Assembly: GCA_965215115.1 (NCBI GenBank)
Contig: OZ244050.1
Coordinates: forward strand, 1,178,001 to 1,242,000
Reading direction: 5' to 3'
DNA: 64,000 nt
Origin: CALDTK01 sp965215115
GTDB lineage: Bacteria; Bacteroidota; Bacteroidia; Chitinophagales; Saprospiraceae
The notes below the pieces were generated by a model. The model was not told where the DNA came from. It did no database searches and saw only the letters and a list, made by a program, of their open reading frames with translations. Position numbers and translations under genes: made by a program. Below are positions 34,364 through 41,579 of this stretch, one piece after another (the stretch's first letter is position 1; each line of letters begins with the position of its first letter).

Positions 34364-35598
34364 CATACCGCTAGACATTTTGTGTTCTCGCATCGGGAAC
34401 CCTAGTAAACGCTGATGCGAACGCGTCGAGGAGATACCGACAGAACGTCACCAAATCGCGAAATCGCGCTCCGAGCTGATCGATCCCGTACCGGAACACC
34501 GACACCGCTCGGTACCGCTTGCCGTCGGCCCCGTGCTTCTTGATCGCCACCTTCTCCGTGAACGTGCGCAGCCCTTGGGATACACCGACGACGTAGGCGA
34601 AAGCGACGACGGCCACCAGGAGCCGCTGCCGCTCCGGGGTGCGCAAGTTGACCGACTCCAGGTGGAACCCGTTCGACTTGAGGTGCCGGAAGCAGTGTTC
34701 AATCTTCCACCGCTTCAGGTAGTCGGCCACGGTCCGGTAGGCGGACTGGTCGACGCTCGTGATCAGGTACATCACCCGCTCGGTGGCCTTCGGGTCCGGG
34801 TTGCGGGCGATCACGAGCCAAAGTAGCGGTCCGTCGGGCGTGAAGCGGAACGCGAAGCGCGTCGCCTTGTTGGGCTTGCGGCTCGCGGTCACGGCCTCGA
34901 TCGCGCGGCGGAGCCGCGGCTGCCCCGGGGCGGTGCGGTCGACCAGGGGGAAGTATGCGAGGTTTCGCGACCGGATGCAAAACTGTAACGAATTGTCGAT
35001 CAAGTAGTTGAACCACTCCAGCCCGATGTACTCCCGGTCGGCGAGGAGGATCTTCCCGCGGAGGTCGTAGTGGGCGAACGCGAGGTCGAGAAGCGCCGTG
35101 CGCTCGGCGACGCTGCTGCTGCCGCGCTTGGCGAGGTCGACCCACGCGATCGGGACGGCGACCCCGCGGTAGATGACGCACAGCGTCAGGAGGTGCGCCC
35201 AGCCCGTGGGCCCCTTCCACGAGGTCCCGTCGAGGATGAGGTAGTCGTCCCGCAGGCCGACGAGCTTGATGGCCACCGCGACGATGCGGATCCAGAGCTC
35301 CCCGGCGGCGTGGGTGTCGAAGAAGCGGATGAGGAACTTGTAGTGTGAGTCGGCGGCGGTACCGGACTTGCCGGTGACGGTGGCGACGTGGCCCTTGAGG
35401 CGGTTGAGGCACGTGGTCCTCCCGAGGAGGAGGGCCTGCGTGAGGACGAGCAGACCCTTGACAGTCGTCGGGGTGTGATGCGGGAAGAGGGACGTAAGTT
35501 TGTGGAGCGGCAGTCTGAGCACGAGCGTTGTGAGCTAGTTATCCACAAGGTAAGTGTCTCAGGCTGTTGCGTTTAGGTAAAATTGTCTAGCGGTATGT
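34364..35598. mobile_element. Intact IS4-type insertion sequence, 1235 bp
   Basis: Terminal inverted repeats CATACCGCTAGACA at 34364-34377 and its reverse complement at 35584-35597, continuing imperfectly inward. The 8-base sequence TCGTAGGT flanks the element at 34356-34363 and again at 35599-35606, one base beyond the right repeat, as expected for a target duplication. It carries one full-length transposase gene whose stop codon lies inside the left terminal repeat. The intact frame and duplication indicate recent insertion. It landed in the spacer between the dual-nuclease gene and the repeat lipoprotein, breaking no gene. Confidence 0.88.
34371..35522 (-). CDS. IS4-family DDE transposase
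   Basis: 383 residues. The DDE triad is visible: Asp in YLILDGTSWKG, Asp in ILLADREYIGLEW, and Glu in YLKRWKIEHCFRHLKSNGFH, the Y-x2-R-x3-E-x6-K signature of IS4 transposases. The N-terminal 70 residues form the DNA-binding part. The protein is complete, so the element is likely still mobile. The stop codon TAG overlaps the terminal inverted repeat. Confidence 0.92.
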   Translation of the reverse strand: MLRLPLHKLTSLFPHHTPTTVKGLLVLTQALLLGRTTCLNRLKGHVATVTGKSGTAADSHYKFLIRFFDTHAAGELWIRIVAVAIKLVGLRDDYLILDGTSWKGPTGWAHLLTLCVIYRGVAVPIAWVDLAKRGSSSVAERTALLDLAFAHYDLRGKILLADREYIGLEWFNYLIDNSLQFCIRSRNLAYFPLVDRTAPGQPRLRRAIEAVTASRKPNKATRFAFRFTPDGPLLWLVIARNPDPKATERVMYLITSVDQSAYRTVADYLKRWKIEHCFRHLKSNGFHLESVNLRTPERQRLLVAVVAFAYVVGVSQGLRTFTEKVAIKKHGADGKRYRAVSVFRYGIDQLGARFRDLVTFCRYLLDAFASAFTRVPDARTQNV

Positions 35599-35621
35599 TC
35601 GTAGGTTACAGTCGGATAGTT

Positions 35622-37760
35622 TCAGGCAGGTAAAGCGCCGAGCACCTTACGCATCTCCTCAATCTCATTATTCATTCTAGGTACGACAAGGCGATACGCG
35701 CGATCAAGTCCAGGGTAGAGCACGAGTATAATCATCTGGTCAACCTTTTGTCCGTAGTGCCTTTCGAGGATATCGCGGTATAAATTCAACTGGACACAGT
35801 ATTTGCCGTAGGAGCTGTCGGGTTGGTTGCTGAGGCAGCCTAAGGCAGTCTGGTTCGCGAATGCAGGCTTTGGCCTGCCGTTCTGGATCACATTTTTTGA
35901 TCGCTTGAAGTCGATGAGGGTAGTCTTGCCATCAATACGAGCAAGTAGGTCGCAAGTGCCGGCAATGCCGATTTGCTCGTCGTATAGGCGCCATTCACAA
36001 CATAAGACTTTCGGTTTCTTTAGTGTTGCCCAATATTCTGAGAAATACACAAATTCCTTGGTCGTGCCTACCTGCCCATGACCCAAATAGTTTTCAATAT
36101 CTTCATGGAGCCGAGTGCCGAGAGCGGCGGCCTTCTCACCTTCCTCCTTCCATTTAAGTCGGATTGCTGCAGGGGATGTATCTTCTGTAGCTTTTCTCTC
36201 AGACCAATAAACTTCATCAAAAGGGGCGAACCATCGGTCCAGCATCGTCGTCACCGACGGTGTAGGCACGCCGTGCACAAAATAGCTGTGCGTATCTTCC
36301 TCGAAGCGGATGTGCTTGTCGCGCTCATGGACAAGAGGCTTGAATAATAATTTTGGTCCTGGTTTTGCTCGCGGCGCCAAAGTAGGATTAGCTCCTTCCC
36401 CCGTTCCTAGTTGCGTACTAATTACCAACGCTTCTTCCTTCGTTTCTGTGTCGGATAACGGCTCTGCTTCCGGTCCCGCTCCTGGCTTATGCGCTGTAAA
36501 CTCGTGATCGAGGTACTCCTCGCGATAGTTGTCCTTGGCCCAATTGGCCGCTTGCACGTGGTCCCAACAGGGTTCCTTAATCTGCTCGGCCAGCTTTTCA
36601 AGATCCTCGTGGGGCTCTTTGCCGCTCATCAACTTAAAGACGGTCTCTAGAATTTTGAGACACGTGCCCGGGTGGTGGTGCACTTGACGCTCACTAAAGC
36701 GTACGACACTCCAACCACGATCGAGGAAATACTGGTCACGGTTACGACTATCGCCTCTGAGGTGGATGGGGAGGCGGCTGGTACCGGAGTACGGCTCATC
36801 AATCTCTACGTCAATCCGGATGGCGGTGTCGCCAGCGCGTTCTGCGATGGCGATGTCTGGTTCGTAGGCGCGGGTGGTAGCGTTAGTTGCGAGGTAAGCG
36901 TCGCCTAGGACCGTCCAGAGGGGCGTGGCGTTTGCTCCGATGTAAATTTGAAAATCTGCTTCTTTGTAGCCGCGGATGGAAGGTTCGCGTTGGCGGAAGC
37001 TGCGGATGATGGTGCCTTTGTCGGGGAAGCCGATTATAGGATAGGAGCCGTTTTGATACGTAGAGGTGTTGCTATGCGTAACATATGCTGGGTGTTGCCT
37101 TAAGTTCAATTGCGGCCTCGTGTTCGGAACCGGCGGTTGCTTCTTCTTTGATCTAAGATCTTGCTCTAGCTTTGACGCGAGTTCAGGTATAAGATCTAGT
37201 GCCGGCTTCGACACAGGAGGAGCTACCGTTTTCTTCGTTGTCTCAAACGCTCTTTCAGTAGGCTCATACTCACTGATGTATTCATGTTTTGCCTTCAGGT
37301 AGTCTAAGTATGACCTACTGCTTAACGCTCGGCGTAGTTCATTCATCAAAACCCCCTCTATTTCTTTTACGAATTCTTTCTTTTCTGGCCTCAAATCTAT
37401 GATGCACACCACGTTCCAGGCAGCGGCGACAAGACATATGAGTCCAAGTAAAACAAATAGTGGCCAGATCCCTAAATTTAACGCATAGCATAATAGTGCT
37501 AATCCAGTCAGTATTGCAACATTATTTAAATAGGCCTTTGCTTTTAATTTGAATGCACTTATTCCAACTAGTAAGTCGACTGCCGGGAGGAACACCTTAT
37601 CAAAAGCCTGCCCTGCGGACGTGCACTTTGTTGCGTCATCATACTCATCTTCATCGAGGGTGTAATTATCCATGTTTGGGCCTTGATTTAGACGATCTTT
37701 AAGTGAGCTCCGAACTTGCAAATATTTGTTGTACTCCGATTTTATGCTTATTAGACCCAT
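35622..37760 (-). CDS. Membrane-anchored protein with two nuclease-like domains (712 aa)
   Basis: N-terminal 80 residues are charged; two adjacent membrane spans follow (NVAILTGLALLCYALNLGIW and PLFVLLGLICLVAAAWNVVC), then a coiled linker. Residues of about 270-370 resemble a Vsr/DUF559-type restriction fold: EPDIAIAE, RIDVEIDEPYSG, RDQYFLDRGWSVVRFSE. The C-terminal 220 residues form a RecB/Cas4-type PD-(D/E)XK nuclease with GTRLHEDIE (His motif), GTCDLLARIDGKTTLIDFKR (Asp, Asp-x-Lys) and QLNLYRDIL (Gln-x3-Tyr). It starts 49 bases after the res gene on the same strand, so it is probably co-transcribed. GC content is clearly below that of neighbours. I know no described system with this architecture. 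ATG 37673 is an alternative start. Confidence 0.75.
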   Translation of the reverse strand: MGLISIKSEYNKYLQVRSSLKDRLNQGPNMDNYTLDEDEYDDATKCTSAGQAFDKVFLPAVDLLVGISAFKLKAKAYLNNVAILTGLALLCYALNLGIWPLFVLLGLICLVAAAWNVVCIIDLRPEKKEFVKEIEGVLMNELRRALSSRSYLDYLKAKHEYISEYEPTERAFETTKKTVAPPVSKPALDLIPELASKLEQDLRSKKKQPPVPNTRPQLNLRQHPAYVTHSNTSTYQNGSYPIIGFPDKGTIIRSFRQREPSIRGYKEADFQIYIGANATPLWTVLGDAYLATNATTRAYEPDIAIAERAGDTAIRIDVEIDEPYSGTSRLPIHLRGDSRNRDQYFLDRGWSVVRFSERQVHHHPGTCLKILETVFKLMSGKEPHEDLEKLAEQIKEPCWDHVQAANWAKDNYREEYLDHEFTAHKPGAGPEAEPLSDTETKEEALVISTQLGTGEGANPTLAPRAKPGPKLLFKPLVHERDKHIRFEEDTHSYFVHGVPTPSVTTMLDRWFAPFDEVYWSERKATEDTSPAAIRLKWKEEGEKAAALGTRLHEDIENYLGHGQVGTTKEFVYFSEYWATLKKPKVLCCEWRLYDEQIGIAGTCDLLARIDGKTTLIDFKRSKNVIQNGRPKPAFANQTALGCLSNQPDSSYGKYCVQLNLYRDILERHYGQKVDQMIILVLYPGLDRAYRLVVPRMNNEIEEMRKVLGALPA

Positions 37761-37809
37761 TCGCTGAGCTCCGTTCGTGCGTTACTGTGCGGACGGGTAG
37801 GGCCGGGAG

Positions 37810-40800
37810 CTACGAGCTGCGTGAAATGGGGGAGTGTCCCTTCTCAAGGCTGCCCAATGACCCCTCACGACGCCCCCTCAGTTTTGCGAAAGCCCCCACC
37901 CCCTCCCGCAGGAGACCGTCCACGCTATTTGTGATTACCGCCCCCAACTTCTCACTCATCCCAAACGGCTCCTCAAATTCCGCAAATGCCCACCTTCCAA
38001 ACGCCCCCGTCCCGTTCACCGCCGGGAGCCACTGGTTCTTTACGGTGTTGTGCTTCGCGTTCACCTGCTCGTCGCGGCGACCCTTGACCTCGGCGATTAG
38101 GTGCAGCGGATCGTCCGGGCCGTGACCATCGTCCACCACGACGATGAAGTCGGGCACGAACTTGTGCCGCTGCCCACCGTACACGTACGGAATCTCGAAA
38201 CCGAGGCCCTGGTTCTTGACGTAGCGCAGTACTTTCGGGTGCCGCTCAAGCACGCGCGCCATCTCGCCCTCCCAGCCGCTGTCCTCCACGACGTGGTCTA
38301 CGTGGGAGCATGCGGCGTCGGTGGCGTAGGTGTCCTTGCTCGTGTTAAAGGCCACGTGGCGCGTCGAGCCGACGGGGTTGTAGCTGTCGAGGATGGGCTT
38401 GACGTAGTCGGCGGAGTTGTCCTCGGTGGCCGCGGCCCGCAGGATGGCGTTGTTGATCCGCGAGGCGGCCTCCTTGGCCAAGGCGCGGTAGAGGAGCTGC
38501 GCTGGATAAGTGCCGCCGTTGCAGACGAGATACTCGCCGAGCCACCGGCGCACCACCTTGCGGGCCGACCCAAACAGCACCGAGCGCGGGTAGCCGTCGG
38601 CGTCCGTCAAGTAGTCCTCGATGAGGTGCTGCGTGAGGTGCATCACGATGGTGCTCGTGCGCGTGTCCTTGGTGTGTGCGAGGTCGAGGTCGATGGCCTC
38701 ACCGATGACCCCGGAGTTCTTGACCTCCGTGGCGCCGACCACGCTCGGGTCGATGGTGAGCCTGTCCTCCTCGGTAAACGCGGCGTGGACGTCCGGCATC
38801 GGGCGCTCGATGCGGTAGCCCTCCACGCGCGGGAACTCGATCTCGAGGTGCTCGCGCTCGCGTACGGCGGCCACGCGCGTCATGCGGCGCGGGGCGGCCG
38901 GCACCGACTTGACGGGCTCGGCGGTGAAGTCGAACGGGATCCCGAAGATGTCGGCGTACTCGACGGGGAACTTCCCGTCCGGGCCCAACTCGTAGCTGAA
39001 GCGCCGCAGCGCCCGCCCCATGACCTGCTCGCAGAGCAGCTGCGTCCCGAAGGCCCGCACCCCGAGCACGTGCGTCACGGTATTGGCGTCCCAGCCCTCG
39101 GTGAGCATACTCACCGACACCACGCAGCGGATGTCCTGGCCGAGTTTGCCGGGCTTGCCGACCGTATTGAGCACCTCCCGCAGGATGTCCTCGTCGGCCA
39201 GGCCGTCCAGCACCACCGACTGCCCCTCGCGCTGGGCCTTCTCGCGGCGGAAGTGCTGGATCTCGGCGGCGTAGGCCTCGAGGAAGTCCTTGTTGACGGC
39301 CTCGCCGGAGTCCAGTTCGCGGCTGTCCACCAGTAGCGTGCGTGGCTTATCGCGGCGCTTGGTACTGCCCTGCGGCAGATAGTTATCGAACAGGTCGAAC
39401 TTCCCGGGGATCACCTGCCCCTCGTCGGTCTCGTAGCCGGACACGTAGTCGTACACCAGCTTCGAGGAGGCCGTGTTGTTGCACACGACGATGAAGCACG
39501 GCGGCACCCCGAGTTGCTGGCGCTCCCAGAGCTCGAAGGTTTGTTTGTAGTGCCCGTACAGCGCCTCGAGCGCCGTCTGGAGTTTTTGCGGAAGCTTACT
39601 CGGATCGGCCGCCGTGGCGTTCTTGCCCCGCCCCTTCTTCGGCATGCCCTTACCGACGTGCTTCCAGAGCTCGCGGTACTCCGGCACGACGGCCGAGGGG
39701 ATGTTGTCGGCGATCGGGATGCGCGGCAGCTTGACGATCCCGCACTCGATGGCGTCCATGAGGCTGAAATCCGACACCGTCCACGGGAAGAGCGTGCCCT
39801 CGGTGTAGCCGGAGCCCCGGAGGAAAAACGGCGTCGCCGACAGGTCGAGCACCTTGTTGACGCCCAACTTCTCGGCGGCGTACTCGAGGCCGCTGATCCA
39901 CAGGCGCGCGTACTCGCTGTCCTTTTTGGCCTCCTGCTTTTCGTCGCCCGTCAGGTCGTCGACGGTCTCGCCCTCGGCCTCGGCGGCGGGGCGCTCGCGG
40001 TAGCAGTGGTGGGCCTCGTCGTTGATGACCATGATGCCGCCGAGGCCCATCAGCCCGCTGCACACCCGCTGCAGCATCGCCCCCGGCGACTCGAGCGTCA
40101 CGACTTCCTCCCCGCCGAGCCCCTGCTGCAGCGCGCGGTTGCCCTTGCTCAGGCTCCGCGTTTCGCGCAACTGGAAGGCGTGGAAGTTGGTGATCACGAT
40201 CTGGGCGCGCTTGACGTCGTTGAGCAGGTCATCGGGCACGAGGTCGAAGCGCTGGTAGTAGGCCTCCGGGTCGGCCGGCTGCAGCACGCGCAGGCGGTCG
40301 CGGATCGTGATCCCGGGCGCCACCAGCAGGAAGCCCCGCGTGAAGCGCGAGCTCGAGGGCATGCGCACGGCGTTGACGGTCTGCCACGCGATCAGCATCG
40401 CCATCACGGTCGTCTTCCCGGCGCCGGTGGCGAGTTTTAGCGCCCAGCGCGACAGGCCCGGGTTGGCATCCTCGCTGGCGTCTTGGAGCTTTCGCAAGAA
40501 CTGCTTCCCGCTCGCCGTGCGCGGGGCCACCTCCGTGAGCCAGATCACGGTCTCGGCGGCTTCCACCTGGCAGAAGAAGGGTCGGCGCCCGGGCCAATCC
40601 TTCCGGCGCCAGTGCCGCAGCAGGCGCCTGGTGTGCGGCGTGACGTTCCACCGGTCTTCCGGCAGCACGCGCCACTCGTCCACCTGGCGGCGGATCGCGG
40701 TGATGGTCTCGGCGGTCTCGTACCGGGTGCCGTCGCGGCTTTCGCCAAAACTTAGGTCCGCCTGCGCGCTCTTGCGCTTGGGCTTCGGGACGGCGCTCAC

Positions 40801-40935
40801 GAAGTCGACGGTGCGGCGCCCGGGGACGTGCCGGTCAGTGGGTTGCCCGTCGGCCGTCAGCACCCAGTGCCGGTCGGGCATCTCGTACGGTCCGTTGAGG
40901 ATGGGCGAGGCGAAGAACTGGTCGGCGGTAGGCAT
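37810..40935 (-). CDS. Type III restriction enzyme Res subunit
   Basis: 1041 residues. ATP-dependent translocase and nuclease of a type III system, working with a Mod subunit. Superfamily II motifs: Walker A LKLATGAGKTTVMAML, the DEAH box VINDEAHHCYRERP, LDLSATPFFLRGSG, and VSMLTEGWDANTVTHVLG then QLLCEQVMGRALRR. The C-terminal PD-(D/E)XK nuclease shows WEGEMARVL, HKFVPDFIVVVDDG and LIAEVKGRRDEQ. The length fits the family. Its Mod partner is about 14 kb downstream on the same strand, an unusual separation. Dispersed motif copies lie near 39584 and 40738. Confidence 0.93.
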   Translation of the reverse strand: MPTADQFFASPILNGPYEMPDRHWVLTADGQPTDRHVPGRRTVDFVSAVPKPKRKSAQADLSFGESRDGTRYETAETITAIRRQVDEWRVLPEDRWNVTPHTRRLLRHWRRKDWPGRRPFFCQVEAAETVIWLTEVAPRTASGKQFLRKLQDASEDANPGLSRWALKLATGAGKTTVMAMLIAWQTVNAVRMPSSSRFTRGFLLVAPGITIRDRLRVLQPADPEAYYQRFDLVPDDLLNDVKRAQIVITNFHAFQLRETRSLSKGNRALQQGLGGEEVVTLESPGAMLQRVCSGLMGLGGIMVINDEAHHCYRERPAAEAEGETVDDLTGDEKQEAKKDSEYARLWISGLEYAAEKLGVNKVLDLSATPFFLRGSGYTEGTLFPWTVSDFSLMDAIECGIVKLPRIPIADNIPSAVVPEYRELWKHVGKGMPKKGRGKNATAADPSKLPQKLQTALEALYGHYKQTFELWERQQLGVPPCFIVVCNNTASSKLVYDYVSGYETDEGQVIPGKFDLFDNYLPQGSTKRRDKPRTLLVDSRELDSGEAVNKDFLEAYAAEIQHFRREKAQREGQSVVLDGLADEDILREVLNTVGKPGKLGQDIRCVVSVSMLTEGWDANTVTHVLGVRAFGTQLLCEQVMGRALRRFSYELGPDGKFPVEYADIFGIPFDFTAEPVKSVPAAPRRMTRVAAVREREHLEIEFPRVEGYRIERPMPDVHAAFTEEDRLTIDPSVVGATEVKNSGVIGEAIDLDLAHTKDTRTSTIVMHLTQHLIEDYLTDADGYPRSVLFGSARKVVRRWLGEYLVCNGGTYPAQLLYRALAKEAASRINNAILRAAATEDNSADYVKPILDSYNPVGSTRHVAFNTSKDTYATDAACSHVDHVVEDSGWEGEMARVLERHPKVLRYVKNQGLGFEIPYVYGGQRHKFVPDFIVVVDDGHGPDDPLHLIAEVKGRRDEQVNAKHNTVKNQWLPAVNGTGAFGRWAFAEFEEPFGMSEKLGAVITNSVDGLLREGVGAFAKLRGRREGSLGSLEKGHSPISRSS

Positions 40936-41006
40936 AGTCGAGACGGCGCGAGACGGTGAGGTTACGCAATCGCCGCTAAATTGGGTACGGCTTTCGCCAA
41001 AACGTC

Positions 41007-41157
41007 CTCTCCGCGACCGGTACCGCGGGCGCGTTCGGCGAGCTCCAGCTCGTGCGCCCTCGGCACCGGTCGCGGAGAGCTACATTCTGAGGATTTATCT
41101 GCGAGCCTCCTCGGCGGGCACAGCGGCCCACGAGCTGGAGCTCGCCGAACGGGCCGC
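41007..41157. repeat. Opposed pair of bulged hairpins before tRNA-Met
   Basis: Left unit: a 26-bp outer stem with two mismatches (41007-41032 with 41054-41079), bulge GTTCG (41033-41037), inner GCGAGCT/AGCTCGT around CC. Right unit: outer GCGGCCC/GGGCCGC (41123-41129 with 41151-41157), inner ACGAGCT/AGCTCGC around GG, bulge CGAAC (41146-41150). The inverted pair lies between the res start and the tRNA promoter. A dispersed motif copy at 40990 abuts it. Confidence 0.9.
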
Positions 41158-41213
41158 CGCGCCCACCGCCGCACCCCTAAATTTTCCCCACCCAAAATCC
41201 CCCCACCCCACCC

Positions 41214-41221
41214 TATCTTCG
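41214..41221 (+). promoter_or_regulatory. -7 element TATCTTCG for tRNA-Met
   Basis: The same octamer as before the 2389 gene; it lies 39 bases before the mature tRNA 5' end. Confidence 0.45.
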
Positions 41222-41260
41222 CGCCCGCTTCCGCCCCCGCCGCCACCGGGGGCCACACGC

Positions 41261-41334
41261 GGCGAGGTAGCTCAGCTGGTTAGAGCGTGCGACTCATAAT
41301 CGCAAGGTCGGGGGTTCGAGCCCCCCCCTCGCTA
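41261..41334 (+). tRNA. tRNA with CAT anticodon (tRNA-Met type)
   Basis: 74 bases fold as a complete cloverleaf. Acceptor GGCGAGG/CCTCGCT (first pair G-T), D arm GCTC/GAGC, anticodon stem TGCGA/TCGCA with loop CTCATAA (anticodon CAT), 5-base variable loop AGGTC, T arm GGGGG/CCCCC with TTCGAGC. No CCA is encoded. CAT could also be tRNA-Ile after lysidine modification; I cannot tell which from the sequence alone. Confidence 0.93.
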
Positions 41335-41345
41335 CGCAACGTCGG

Positions 41346-41380
41346 AAAGGGTTTTGCCGCAAGGCGAGGCCCTTTTTGTT
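41346..41380 (+). terminator. Terminator after tRNA-Met, built on a motif copy
   Basis: AAAGGG (41346-41351) pairs with CCCTTT (41370-41375) and is followed by a T-rich tail. The interior is a copy of the dispersed motif (GTTTTGCCGCAAGGC) with its own GCC-GCAA-GGC hairpin. Confidence 0.65.
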
Positions 41381-41579
41381 TCGAGCGAATAGCGCCGTAA
41401 GTGCGACATCTGAGCCGGCCCGGCGTCGGTCGCTGCGCTCCGCGACGCCAAACCGGCTACCGCAGAACGCGGACCTCACGGCCCGCTTAGTCCCGCGTCG
41501 ACAGGCGTAGCCGGTCCCGCATCCCCCAGCCCCCAGCACGGCAATCCATGCTCCATGCTCCATGCTCCATACTCCCCCC

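Noticed and set aside
20803..40935. Classical DISARM system
   Set aside because: DISARM has separate drmA and drmB genes and a phospholipase-D-like drmC; here the helicase and DUF1998 are one protein and no HKD motif was found.
14582..40935. Prophage or plasmid integration
   Set aside because: No integrase, capsid, terminase or replication genes; the tRNA at 41261 is complete and I found no partial tRNA copy acting as an attachment site.
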